From the NCBI GenBank assembly GCA_019925105.1, contig JAHGAU010000001.1, positions 868,001-932,000 on the forward strand: DNA of 64,000 nucleotides, read 5' to 3'. This DNA comes from Niebla homalea. Lineage: Eukaryota > Ascomycota > Lecanoromycetes > Lecanorales > Ramalinaceae. Positions 39,184 to 52,704 of the stretch are shown in pieces. Every line of letters starts with the position of its first letter. Positions within the stretch are counted from its first letter, which is position 1. Position numbers and translations under genes: made by a program. Under the pieces are notes generated by a model, which worked only from the letters and a program-made list of their open reading frames with translations, made no database searches and was not told the origin of the DNA.

Positions 39184-40210
39184 TAAGTTTATATTGAATA
39201 TTATATTTACGGAAGGATTTTATTAAAGCTTTAAAGGAAAATAACTTATAATAATTAGTGTTAATATTAACCGTAAAGAAAGAATAATATATAAAAGGTA
39301 TCTTTTATATTACTTATCTTTAAGGGCCTTAAATTAATAAATTAAAAATAATAACTTTAATATAAAAATTAACTTAATCTTTAAGTTACTTATGAATAAA
39401 ATAATATCTAGTTAAGGGAAATCTTTTAAGGGAAAAATTTTAAAAAATTTAGTTTCTTGTTAATAAAAGATTTTCTCCTTACTTTAGGGAAGTATTCTTT
39501 AATTATTAATAAATCCTTTTAGAGAAAATCATCCCTTCTTAAATCGCTTTTTCTTTATAAAACGCCGCTTTAACGATAGATTAATAATAATACATCGAAA
39601 AAGGGCGAGAGGAAGGATGTAGTTGAATATATCCGTCTAGATCTTTTATCTTATATTTTAAGCGTACTATTTATGCTTATACGGTAATTAAGAATTTCCT
39701 TGATATCTTTTAAAGAAATCTTGATAGAAGCTGAGGCTAGTACGTTTAACAAAGTTAATCTTAATCCTATACGTAGCTTAAAGGATCTTAATAAGTATAT
39801 TAAATTAATCGATAATCTTTTAATCCTTATAATATAGCCGCTGGACGTATATATTTATAAGAGGCACTAGAAGTAATATGAAATCGCAATTACCATCGTT
39901 AATAATTTCCTTGATAAAAAAACGTTATATCGATTCTTTAATTAACTATAACTATAACATATAATTAGTTATTAATGTTAATTAATGCGATCCCGGTCTA
40001 TAATTTAAAAAGGATTCCTTATAGGGAGAATCGCAAATAGTAAATAGATAAACAAATAGATATACGGTTTCTTTTTAAGTAATATATATTAATTGATTCA
40101 TTCTTTCTGAGTAAATCTCCCATAATCTATCTATCTAAGCATAGTACGCCAAAGCCGTATCAAAATATATCTATAAAAACGGACCCTTTATTATTTATAA
40201 TATTTACCGG
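39184..40210. other. Moderately RIP-mutated DNA, nothing recognised
   Basis: Conversion is weaker than on either side. No coding domain or repeat pair was found. Confidence 0.5.
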
Positions 40211-40712
40211 CATCCGCCAAATTTTTTTTCAGCATATAAGTACTCTGAGTGCTCGTAAGTTAAACGAGCAGGTTAAAAGTATGTCCGCCCTCGCTTAGCC
40301 TCTGAATACTCGTAAGTTTCTTGGATAATTATAAGTACTTATAAGTTTTATGTATACTCGTAAGTTTTATAACTTTTTTAATTGAACGGTTTTTTAAATT
40401 TACCCCCTTTAAGTATTTTTAGCTTTAATAGTTAATACCGTTAATTCCTAGGGTAACTTTTAGCCAAAAAACGGAATCTATAATTAATGTTAAAAAAGCG
40501 TTCAATATTACGGCTTATAAGCGGGTAACGGTTATACCCTTACGTTAAGAAAGCTTAACATAAAAAATTATCGAAAATTAAGGGGGTTATTCTACCGTTT
40601 TAAACAAATTTTATTTCTACCTTTTTTAAACTACTTAAGACCGCTTAAAACGCTTATAAGTTTTATAATTCACTTATAAGTAATTTACGAGCGGTTTAAG
40701 TGAATAAATTAC
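40211..40712. repeat. Dispersed 0.5-kb repeat rich in ACTTATAAGT, copy 1
   Basis: Begins with a T run followed by CAGCATATAAGTACTCTGAG and ends GCGGTTTAAGTGAATAAATTAC. It contains many CTCGTAAGT words and the 10-bp palindrome ACTTATAAGT. Copy 3 at 56428-56900 has the same start, middle (a TTACCCCCTTTAA block) and end; a partial copy is at 40857-41200. It is non-coding and may be a non-autonomous DNA transposon. Confidence 0.6.
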
Positions 40713-40856
40713 GTAGGAAATTTATTAATAGGCATTCAATATTAATAAGTAGTAGATAACTTTATTAAAGGAAGGGTCTGTAGTTTAAATATATCGATAG
40801 TCTTATTAATAAATAAATATATACTATTTTAAATAAGCGATTACTAGTAATTATTA

Positions 40857-41200
40857 TTAAAGTTATATCGTATATAGCCCCGGAAAGCTTATTTATTAAT
40901 GACTCTTGTTTTTTATATAGTCGGAAGTTTCTTATATACTCGTGAATTATATAAATATTTTAAACTAATGTTTTTTTAAGTTTACCCCCTTTAAATACCT
41001 CCCCTTTATATATTGAATACAGCTAGTTCCTAGGATAATGATGTTAAAGAACGAATATCTAATTAATAAATTTATTATTTTACCTTTTTAAATTTTTCTA
41101 AATTTTTAGGGGATCTACTTAAAACCGCTTAAAGCGCTCGTAAAGTTTTATGATTCACTTATAAATAATCTATAAGCGTTTTAAGTGAATGAATTACTTC
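40857..41200. repeat. Dispersed ACTTATAAGT-type repeat, copy 2 (partial)
   Basis: Shares the TTACCCCCTTTAAATACC block, the GCGCTCGTAAAG word and the end AAGTGAATGAATTAC with copies 1 and 3. The T-run start is missing. Confidence 0.5.
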
Positions 41201-41413
41201 TTTTAGGGGCTTTTTATCTGAGTAGGTAATAAATTTAATAACATAATAAAGACATAAATAAAAAAGATTTTTCTTTTAACTAAATTTCGAAATTTCTTCA
41301 TTACAGTTAAAAAGTAAATACTTCTAAGTAGTTATTCATAATAACATATTGCTTTCAGTAAAATCGATTTCCTTAACTTTTAATATAGTATAATCTGCTT
41401 TTATAATACTTAT

Positions 41414-41426
41414 ATATTTATTATTA
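41414..41426. repeat. Left target-site duplication of LINE copy B
   Basis: ATATTTATTATTA recurs exactly at 56304-56316 directly after the AATC tail, 14.9 kb away. Confidence 0.85.
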
Positions 41427-42393
41427 GAATGGCGACGAACAAAGGGACCCCAGAGGTCCAAAACGATGCGTATATGCATAGCTTTAATAACAGTGAGGGA
41501 AGTATATTAAGTGCGATAAATAGAAGTAACGTAATGGTTAAAAATAAAGTAATAAACGGGTAAATAACCTATATTAATAGAAACGGCGATAATACGTACG
41601 GGTAATATAATAATAATAAGTTAGATAACGCTTAAAATAAGTAAGGAAATTAAGGTTAATAAAATACGCGTATTAAAACGCATAAAATATATAATAATAA
41701 TACGGAGGTAATAAATAAATAAAAGGGTAAAAAGGCCGGTATAATATTAATAATAAAGGGTATAAATAGGGGGAAAAGGCGGGAAAACCGCGGTAAAAAT
41801 ATTATTAAAGGTATATAAAAAGGAAATAAAGCTAATAAGGAAAATAGGACCTTAAAGGACCAAAAATAAAAGGCAGAAATAATATATCGCCCGGTAAATA
41901 AAAATGAAAAAACAATAAGGAAAGTAATAAAAACCTTAAAAGGACTCCTTATAATAAAGTGGAAAAATATTATATTAAAGACTTAACCGATATTATAGAT
42001 TAAATTAAAAAACGTAAAAAACTTTTATATAAAAGTAAAAATAAAATTAAAGGAAACAGAGTATTTACGGGGCTCTTAAAGGGCGGGAGCGAAAGTATTA
42101 ATAAAGGGTAAAAACGGCGGTTTAAAGTTAAGGATATAAAGCGAAAATATAAAGGCGGTAACCCCTTAAATAAAAAAGAGTTAAATAATAAGGATAATAA
42201 AGGGGGTATTTATAATAAAGAATAAAAGGATAACGGAGGAGAGGGTAACTATATTAAGGAAGGTAAAGATAATAACGGTCCGCCTATTTAATAATAAAAA
42301 GAAGAACGTAATTATAGAAATAAACCCGTTATAATTAATAAAGGCTTTTAAAATAATAACGGAATTATTAATAAAATAGATTATTACGGTACG

Positions 42394-42539
42394 TGTTATA
42401 TGCAGCATGCATATATGGGAGCATTGATAGGTGTAGGACACCCTTTGTACGTAGAGGACAGGCATCCTTATGATGCTTTTATCCTTTAGGTAGAATCATT
42501 ATTTATATATTATTATACTTTTTAGTTTATATACCAATA
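42394..42539 (+). repeat. G3 5' LTR (146 bp)
   Basis: Starts TGTTATATGCAGCATGCATA and ends ATACCAATA. The outer (left) half is intact; the inner half is converted. Confidence 0.88.
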
Positions 42540-42541
42540 AA

Positions 42542-42554
42542 TGGTAGTAATAGC
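42542..42554 (+). promoter_or_regulatory. Presumed primer-binding site of G3
   Basis: TGGTAGTAATAGC starts two bases after the LTR. TGG is the expected complement of a tRNA CCA end. Related sequences follow the 5' LTRs of the pol-less elements at 30246 and 50755, and at 29380 reversed. The tRNA is not identified. Confidence 0.5.
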
Positions 42555-43311
42555 TATTTATATTAATATTATATTAACGTATATCGTAAGATCCGTTAAT
42601 ATAAATTAAAGCATTAATTTATTAACTATAACGGATACTTCCTTTATAGCGGTATTAAAAGTATTAACTTTATATTCTTTGGAATACCGCCTTTAATTCG
42701 CTTTTAAATATTTTCAAAGAAAGATTAAAGACGGTACTATAAAGAAGATATATATATTATAAGCTTTTTAAGTATTACCGGATCTTAATATTATTACTTT
42801 AATATATTAATTAAACGTTTTACTAAAATCCGGTAACTTAATAGCCGCGGTAATCCTATATTTAATTTTAAAAGGAATTATTTAAATAATCGAAAATAAC
42901 CAGCGATTAAATAATTTAAGAATTATATTTATTATAAATAAATTACTTCGGTTAAAATCTTTTAAAACTATAAAACCTATTACTTTTCTTAATCCAATTC
43001 TTAAAAACTGGATTTTAAACCCTTTAATACTTTAATATAATTTATTATACTTTAAAGATACTTTATTATCGTTATAATTATTATATAAATCGTTATTAAC
43101 CTTAATAAATTTAAGTAGGTTTAAATTATATCGATATGGTTAAAGTCCTTAAAAACTTAATACCGTAAGACTATTATTTCTATTAAATAGTTTTCTATCT
43201 TTATAGTAATTATTAAATTTATTTTTTATATTAACGTTAATATTACGACGCTCTTTTCCGGTTTTAAATATTAAACTGGAATCCGAACTTAATAAATTTA
43301 ATATATTAAAA

Positions 43312-43358
43312 TTAAGTTTATTAAACTTAAGTTTATTAAACTTAAGTTTATTATATTA
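43312..43358. repeat. Short tandem palindromic repeat
   Basis: TTAAGTTTATTAAACTTAAG-type units repeat about 2.5 times with a 17-bp period; each unit is nearly self-complementary. Confidence 0.75.
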
Positions 43359-46300
43359 AATAAAAGGTATTTCTGTTAAAAAAGCAATTTTCATTTAATT
43401 TATTAATCCGCTTAATTAATTAAAAATAATAAGTTTTATTAAAAAGTAAATAATATAATTATAGGGTATAATTTAAGAATTAATTCCCGCTGCTATATAA
43501 AGTTAATAATAAAATAATCTTAATAATAATTTATTCTTTCCTTTTAATAACGTAATATAATTAATAAAAGGCTTATAGTTAAATTAATTAATAAATTTCA
43601 ATCCCGGTAACGTTGGATTTTTCGACCCTTTTTATGAAAATAAGTCTTTTAATATAATTTTTATAATTAAGTATTCCGGGAAGTATATTTTTTTCCGGGA
43701 TATATATATTTTTATTAATTAATTAAAGGATATTACTTAAATAATAGATATATAATTATTATAAAATAATTTATAATTATACTTAAGAAATATTACTTTA
43801 AAATAATATACTATAAAGTTATTAAATACCAAAAAACGACTTATTAAATATAATAACGGTTTAATTAAATAGACTTTTTAAATTATTATTAAATTTAAGT
43901 TACCTTAATAAATTAACCTGAATATTCTGGTTACCGAAAAATATATTATAAATAATATTTTTCAGAACCGGGAGCTTTATAAATATACGTAGATTATTTT
44001 ACGGGTTATATATATGTTAAATTTTAATAATATTTAAAATTAACTTACGCTTATTTATAGCGGGTTAAACTTAGAATTTTAATAGAATCTATAATTATTA
44101 ATTATAATTATTATTATTAATAATTATTTTAAATTTATAAATAAATTTAAATATAATTAATAAATTTACGTTATTAAGTATTATATACCTTTATAAATAT
44201 ATCCGTAAAATTATAGAATAAGTATATTATTTTAAGATAATCGGAATTTCATAGAAAATTCAGAAGCCGGTCCTTTTTCTTAATTATTAACGTTATTTTC
44301 TTAAGTATATAAATAGAATAAAGCTTATAATATATATCCTTAAAAAAAGGATAACGGTAATTGCTTTTAATATCGTAAAAAAAAATATTAACGTTAAACT
44401 AAGGAAAATCAGAGCCTTTAAAAAGAAAGTCCGATTTTAAATACTGAATACGCTATATAAAATAAAGGGTTAATTAAGCCTTTATACTTAAAAATAAAAA
44501 AGAAGAAAATACGCTATTTAATAAAGAAAAATTAAAAGGATCTTAGGATAACAATAACCTTATTATAGAAGAAATATATTTTATATATTAATTTTCCGTA
44601 CGTTATTAATATATTAAATACGTATTAAAATACTTATTATAAAATAAACTTTTTACTTATCTTAAATATAATTATTATAAATTAAAGGGAGTAAACTTAA
44701 GTACTTTTAAGGTTTCTCCGTTAAATTAACGGATTTAATCCGTTAATAATTAATATATATAAGCTTAATAAATTAATAATATATTACTTATAATTATTAA
44801 TTTTATTATAATAAGGAATATATACCTTATAAGTTTTACCTTTAAAGTATATTAATATATTATAAATAAAGTCTAATTTACCCTTAATTTACCTATAATA
44901 AACTTCTATATAAATAACGGGTATCTTATTATAATTATTAATCGTAATATTATATTCTTTTAAATTTTAAATTTAAATTTTAAAATCCAGAAATTATTTA
45001 AGTTAATTCCGGTTATAAACGTTAATAATTTTAAGTTAATTATTAATAAATTTATAATATTTAATTTATTCTTTTTAAATAAAAAGAATATAATATTTAC
45101 CTTAAGAAAAATCTCGGTTAAAATTTATTTAATACGTAATTTATTTATTAATATTTTAATTGTTACCGATATTATAATTCTTAATAAAATAATAATTAAT
45201 TTTAATAATTAAAAATATATTATTAATACTTATAAAAATATAAATATTAAAATAATTACTTTTATAAAGGAAATAACGTAATTATAACGTATAATTTACG
45301 TAAAGTAATAAACTTAAATCTTAGCTTATAATACGGTATAAGTATTAATTATATATTAAAAAAAAAGACTTTAAAAGAATTATTAAAGTCCCGGGATTTT
45401 ATCTTTAAACCGTAATTAATACCGTTTTATAATCTTGGATTTTAAAATAATATATTTATATATATCGTTAATTTAAAAATATCGGTTATTTAAATTAAAA
45501 ACGATATTAATTAAAAAGTTAATTTATTATATAAAATAAAATTTAGAATTTTATATAACTTACCTTTATAACTTTATTATATAATAGTCTTAAGTTCATT
45601 AATATTATTTATTATTTACGGATAGAAAACTTAAAAATCTAAGTTATAAATTTATAAAGTTACTATAATAATAATATTAATCCTTATATTCTCCGGAATA
45701 ATTTTTATAATTTTTAATTATTTAAAGACTTACTTAAATTAATTATTATAAATTAATAACTATAAAGAATAAGTTTTATTTAATAACGTTAAAATTTATA
45801 CGTATAACGGAAATACGTAAATTTAATTAAGTAATATTATTAAAGAATTTAGTAATATCTTTAAAAATAATAATATTATAATTAATATTCTAAAAAATTA
45901 AAATATATTTATTAACCTTTAATTTAATATAATTATTAAACCTAAAAGAATATATAATATTAAGCGTAAAAATTAAAAGATTATAAATTAAGCCTTAAAT
46001 AAAATATATAATAAAAATAAACTATATTAATTTATATAACTTATAGAATTTTTATATTTTATTTTTATTATTTAACGCGATATCTTAAACGGACGTAAAG
46101 GTTATATTATAATTAATATTTAATTACTTAATAAAATTGCGATTTTTAATTTATATTTATTATTATTATAATAAGAAATAATTTCTTTAATTATAAATTA
46201 TAAATATATTATTATAGTTAATATTTATAATTATTTTTATTAATTTCTTATACGTAAATTTAATCGGTATAAACTCTATATTATTTCTTATAAAGGTTAA

Positions 46301-49175
46301 GAGGAATCTTTAATTATATTAATAAGTTTTAAAGGTAATTTTTTATATATATAAAAATAAATAAATAATATATTATATTTAATATAAAATTTTACGTAAA
46401 TATTTATAAATAATATAATTATTTTTTATTATTTATTAAAGGAATATATTATTTATTTATATTAAGTTTTTTAAATTCTTAAAGATAAATACGTAAACCT
46501 TTTATTAATAAAATTATTTATTAATTATTTTATAATTAAACTTTTTAATTAATAAATTAATTTTTTAAGAATATTTACGCTTAATAATAAAATTAAAACT
46601 ATATAAAACCTTAAATTTCTTAATTTATTAAGAAATTTTAAAGTCTTCCTTAATCTTATAAATTAATTACGTACTAGAATAAAAAATTATACTTAATATA
46701 TTACCCCGCTTTAAATACGTAAAACTTTTTTTTACCGTAGATTTAAGAAAAGTAGATCCAGAGTATATTAATTTACGTTATAAATAAAAAATATCTCGGA
46801 TTAAGTTTATATTTATTTAAAAAAAAATTATACTTTTAAAGATTTAAAAAACGCGTTTTTAAAACCGTTATTTCTTATATATTATAATCTTAATTAACCC
46901 TTATTTACCGATATTAATATATTAAAGGAATTAAATATTACGGCTATAATATATTATATTAAGGATAATCCGTTATTTTATAATATTACGGAAATTAATA
47001 ATTTATTAAAAATTATACGTAATAAAGTATAATTAATAATATTCCTTAATAAAAGCTTAAATATAACCGAGAAAAATTATTGGTTTACGGAGTTAAAGAT
47101 TACGGGTATAATCTGGGTTATACGTAAAATTAAATATTTAATTAAAATGAATTATTATAAATTTAACTATATAATCTTTATAAATTATAACGTAATTATC
47201 GGTATTTCTAGATAAATAAATTTAAAAACTTCCATAATTAATAAGCTTAATTTCCGTTTAATTTATATATTATAATATTTATTGATATTTAATATTTTAT
47301 TACGTTATAAGTCGGATTTAATAAATACCGTTCTTAATATATTTTTACGATTAATTAATAACGCGTAAACTTTATTTATAGAAATCGGAATTCTTAATAA
47401 TATAAATAATAATAAATTAATTACTTTTTATTATATTTATATTTTAAATAAATTTAAAGGATAAATTAAAGAAAAATATATAAAAAATAAAATATAAATA
47501 AAATTATAAAAAATCTTAATAATTAAGGAAGAATTAAATTTATAAGATATAAAAATTAAATTACGCTTTATATTAAAGGACGGCCTTATTTATAACTTAA
47601 AATCCGTTAATTATTTATTACGATTATATATATTTAATAAACTTAAAAAAATAATTTTTCAATAAGTATATAATAGTTTATTATATAATAACTTTAATTA
47701 ATCTTATAATAAATTAACGAACTTAATATATTTATTTAAATTAAATAAATAACTATAGAAATATATTATATATTACCTTAAATATAACTTAAATTAAATT
47801 AAAAAATATATACCTTATAAATCGCTTTAATCAATTTTAAGCCCGTTAATTATCTTTTATATTATTTACTTAAATTTTATTATCGCTTTATTAAATTAAT
47901 ATAATTACGATATACTCCTTATTATTATTAATAAATTCTTTAAACGGGTATTTTTACTCCTTAATAATATTAAATATAAGGTTAATAATTGAGTAAAATT
48001 ACTATTAATAAAATTAATAAAATAAAGTTAAAGTATTCTTTCTAATATTATATTAAATAAAAATCGTAAATTTATTTCCGTATTTTAGAAATCTATATTT
48101 AAAGAAATAAATACTTATATTCTTACGTTTAATATATATTACCCTTAAATTAACAATTAATTAAAATAAATTAATTAAATAATTAAGATTATATTACGTT
48201 ACTTTATAATTACGTATTTAAATTATAGTTAAATAAATATTATCCTATATATTTAAGGTATTTTAAATAATTTAAAGTTAACGTTAATTAAATTTACTTT
48301 AAATAAAATTTATTATAATATAAATATCTATAACCTTTTAAACCTTTTAATAACCTCTTTAATTCTTAAGTATAATATACTTTAATTATAAAATTATAGA
48401 AAAATATAAAATACGCTAGAATTTACGTAAATAATAGTTAAATTCCGGTATAATTAAAGTTATAAGTTAATTTAATTTAATATTAATAATTTAGTTTATT
48501 TAAAATTATAATATAAATATAATATTTTTAATATTAAAAACTATAAGCTATATTAATAATACACTAAACCTTTCCTTATTATTAAGAAAATTAATTATTT
48601 TATATATAAACTTAAATTACCCGTTAATATAAAGATAATACCGGTTATTTTAATTAATATACTTAAGTTAATTAATAATTTAATAAAAGACCCTTTTAAT
48701 AAATAACCCAATTGTAACGCGCCGTTTATACTTAAAGTAGATTCCGAGAATAAAGAAAAGTATATTATTAAAAGGATTATTTATAAGGAAAAAAATAATA
48801 AATACTTAATTAAATAAATTATTTAAAATATAGAATATAATAATAAGCTTCCGTTATTAAAATTATATTTAAACTTATTATATAAATTCTATATTACGTA
48901 TCCTGAATTTAATAACGTTATCGTTATTTACCGTAATAAACTTTATATTACTTTATTATTAATACTTATTAAAGTAATACTTTTATTATCTACCGGTATT
49001 CTTTATACGCTCCGTTTTAAGCGTAGTTACGGCCGCTTCCGTAAAATTGGGTAAGATTTTAACATAAGAATATAGGATATAGGGAGTATAATATATTATT
49101 GGGTATTAATATTTACATTGGTATATTAAGGTGAACGTTATTGTAAATAGTAGCCTTTTTTCTTTTAATAGTATT

Positions 49176-49321
49176 TATTATATATAATATATATATATAG
49201 GAGTATTAATAGGTATAGGATACCCTTTATACGTAGAGGACAGGCATCCTTATAATGCTCCCATCCTTCAGGTAGAATCATTATTCATACATTATCACAC
49301 TTTTTGGTCCATATACCAACA
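49176..49321 (+). repeat. G3 3' LTR (146 bp)
   Basis: Same length as the 5' LTR, ending ATACCAACA. The first 44 bases differ from the 5' LTR almost only by TG to TA and CA to TA. The outer right half is intact. Confidence 0.88.
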
Positions 49322-50571
49322 GTACGTAAACTATAAAATAAGGATATTTTCCTTAATATAACGTTATTAAAAATAAAAGAAAACTTAAAGAAATTTAAGG
49401 CTTAAATTAATAAAGGAAAGTATAAATTAATTAAAGTTTTAAGGTAATTATTTACCGTTATAATAAATAAGATATATTTATTATGTTTTATAAAAATAAA
49501 AAAAAAGGTTATATTAAAGAATATAGAAAAAGAGAATACGGTTCTTTATTTAAGGTTTAAGATCGTTAATTATAGGCTTCCTCCGGTAATAAAAAGACTT
49601 AACTCCTTAAAACGCGTAAAAAGGTATTTTACTATTATATTAAACGTAATATTAATAAAAATATATAATAATATTTTAAATAAAAGGATTATTAAAAAGG
49701 GATCTTTTAAAATAACTTAATTATAAAATAAAACGGCGGATATTAATTAATATTTTAAATATTAAAATTATAAATATATTATTATAAAGTACTTTAATAT
49801 TATAAAATATATAATTTATATTAAAGGTTATAATACCTATAAGTATATAAAATTAATAATTAAAAGATTTATAAAAAACGTACTTAAATACGTTACGTAT
49901 AATAAGGAAGAATACTTAATATAGGATTCTAAATATATAATAAAAATTAAGGAGATTAAACGTAAAGAAACCCGGATAACCGTAAAAATCCAACGGTATA
50001 ATACGTACAGAATTAATTTAATAAGCTAATTAAAAACAGCCTTAAAACGTAAACTTAACCAATTAAATAATAAAAGGTAAATAACGGTAACGGATAGAAT
50101 AAAAAAAAGAAAGCTTTTCGTAATCCCGACTTTAAGGGCCGGCCGTTTTACGGCTTTAATAATAACCGGGAAAATACCAAGTTAAAAAACGCTTAACTTT
50201 AATAAAAAGTTAATAATTTAAATAAGTATAAATAAAAAAGCTTTTATAAAGGTTAATATATAATATATTAACGCTTTTAAAAGTAATATAATATAATGTC
50301 CGTAATAAAAGAATTAAAGTAATAATATTAATATTTAAGTTTAAAGAAAATTAAAAACATTAATATTATAATAATATAAAAATTATTATATAATTTATAT
50401 ATATATTTATTTATTAACCCGGAAAAGGGGTTTTATTTAATTTTTAAGGGGGATAAAATAATTAAAATATACTTCTTTATAAATAAGCGGTTTAACGTAA
50501 ATAATTAAAATATTATTTATTACGGTAAAAACCTTTATATATTCCGTATTATAAAAAAAAGAAACTTAAAG

Positions 50572-50754
50572 TGTTATGTGCAAAGGCCATTGCCAAGACC
50601 TTTACGGGCACTAAGGCCTAAAAGGGTATAGCGGATACCCGGTGCTTGGCGCACACTTATATTTACTTCTACATAGCACTTATATAGATTATTATTTATA
50701 TACTTATTACCCACTTTTACAATACATTTACTTATTACCACCTGGTGTATAATA
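50572..50754 (+). repeat. 5' LTR of the pol-less element (183 bp)
   Basis: The outer left half keeps TG and CA (TGTTATGTGCAAAGGCC). The inner half (GATTATTATTTATATAC) is converted compared with the 3' copy. Confidence 0.85.
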
Positions 50755-52521
50755 AATAATAACAATAGCACGAATTCTTTTACTTAACAATTAATATAAA
50801 GCTTACGATTATTAACCCCTGCTTTCTAGTTCTTTTATTAAAGTATTAAGTATAATATTATTTATTTAATATCGATCCCTTTATTGGCTATTTAATAAAT
50901 TATTAGTCTTACTTATATTACTTAATTATTATAATATTAAGACGCGGAAAAAAAGGATTTCCTTTAATTTTAACTTTAACTTAAGCTTTAATATCTTTAT
51001 TATTACCGTAATATAACCTTTCGTTCCTTACGGAAGTAATTAAAAGATTAATAATAAGTTAATAATCCCTTATTAACGACGTTAAAGCCTTAATAAACCG
51101 TATAAATATATTTAAGACTCGTTATAAGTTAACTATATAATAATAATAACGTAACCCTTACTTAATCAATAAGTTATTTAATCCAGAAAAAGAGAGGATA
51201 TATTATATACCCCAGAAACGTACGGCCCTTAATAAGTCTCTTAAACTTTATACCCTTAAACCTTTAAGATAAACCGTTAATATATTAAGGAACTCGGCTA
51301 TTTTAACGGTATTAATAACGTTTATAAGTTTATTGATAAACTTTTTATTATTAATTTAATTAAGTTATTATCCTTAATCCTTAAAAATATTATTATTTAT
51401 TTTTTAAAAAATAATAATAATTTCTTAAAAAAAGCTTATAATTAATAAACGTCCGAGCTTTATTTTAATACCCGTAAAACTCTTTAGAACGCCACTTTCT
51501 TAATTCCTTTTAATTCTGAACTTAAAAAGCGCTTTAATACCCCGGAAAATTAACTTTTAAAATAATTAACGTATATAAAATATACCCGGAAAGATATAGT
51601 TAATTAAATAAGTGCCACCGCCTTTATTGGGTAAGTAATAATGCTTTATTACCGTATTAACGGTTAATATACTTAAAAATAGTTATTATAAATAGCCTTT
51701 AACCGATTTAAAAAGTTTTTTAAGAATACCTTATAAAAACCGGTAAACGGCTTACTTAAGGATTTTATTGATAATGTCCGTATACGGTAATTAAGCTGGT
51801 ATAAACAGTGGTAATATTACCGGAAGATAAGACCTTAGTATAGTAAAAAGACTATAAGATACGTTTAACCCCGTTAAGCTATTAATAACTATAGGGCTAA
51901 TAAGAGTAAATTTAAGTAAAGCGATAAATACTGCCCCGTTAATAAAGTTACTCGTAAAGTACTCCCTGTACCGGACCCCTTAAAGGTTTACCACCTACGT
52001 GGTAATAATAGTAATACGGACCTTACCCTCGAGTCCAACGATAAAATTAAGCTTTTACTATAAGATAAGCAAGTCGGTATATATTAGGTAGATAATTAGG
52101 CTTACCTTTATAATAAAAAGGGTAATATATAGTCCTTTCGCAACCTATATTGGAATAATACCGTTACTACGGTTATTAAGAGTTCGGTTATTAAGAGCTT
52201 AGGATATTCACCCGGCTAAACCCCGGAGATTATGGATTTAAGCGATTCAGTACACTCATAAAACACTTAAATCCACGACTATTTCCCGGGTAAGATCGCG
52301 ATAACTGCCCGGCTTACGGTTTTTCGGTTTTTTAATTGGTTTTTCGACTTTATTATTATTATACCTTCTTAATACGCCGTTACCACGTATTGTTTTTACT
52401 TCTTTAATTTCCTCGGCGCTGGATATACTTATTCTCTAGCCCCGGGGCCGCTTTTATCTATAAAGTTATCGACCTCGCCGTCGTTATATAGGCGTAGCAT
52501 TTTTATCTTTTTTAATATATT

Positions 52522-52704
52522 TATTATATATAAAGGCTATTATTAAGACCTTTATAGGCATTAAGGCCTAAAAGGGTATAGCGGATGCCCGGTACTTAAC
52601 GTATACTTATATTTACTCCTGCATAACACTTACATAGATCATTATTCATACACTTACCACCCACTTTTACAGTGCATTTACTTATCACCACCTGGTGCAT
52701 AACA
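52522..52704 (+). repeat. 3' LTR of the pol-less element (183 bp)
   Basis: The inner left half is converted (TATTATATATAAAGGC). The outer half is intact (GATCATTATTCATACAC to GCATAACA), mirroring the 5' copy. Confidence 0.85.

Larger units (their letters stand above)
42394..49321 (+). mobile_element. Ty3/Gypsy element G3 (6.9 kb), short LTRs
   Basis: 146-bp LTRs at 42394-42539 and 49176-49321, with GTACG duplicated at 42389-42393 and 49322-49326. A primer-binding-like TGGTAGTAATAGC lies at 42542-42554. RNase H (about 46,900-47,380) includes WFTELK, then ISRQINLKTS and KLNFRLIY, matching fungal Gypsy RNase H motifs. Integrase follows at about 47,560-48,350 (DGLIYNLKSVNYLLRLYI and a core IDF-type region). 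This order gives Ty3/Gypsy on the plus strand. The gag, protease and RT region before 46,000 is too degraded to read firmly. It sits inside LINE copy B. Confidence 0.85.
50572..52704 (+). mobile_element. Pol-less LTR retroelement (2.1 kb) nested in LINE copy B
   Basis: 183-bp LTRs at 50572-50754 and 52522-52704 start TGTTATGTGC (5' copy) and end TGCATAACA (3' copy). TAAAG is duplicated at 50567-50571 and 52705-52709. AATAATAACAATAGC follows the 5' LTR, like the G3 primer site. The 1.77-kb interior is short for an autonomous element and shows no RT or integrase motif. Part of it (52,200-52,310) matches the element at 27144 in reverse. The frame 50574-50771 on the minus strand is only LTR sequence. 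Confidence 0.82.

Noticed and set aside
42181..42465. 94-codon minus-strand frame
   Set aside because: Spans the junction of LINE copy B and the G3 LTR, so it is a composite artefact.
50574..50771. 65-codon minus-strand frame
   Set aside because: Consists almost entirely of LTR sequence.
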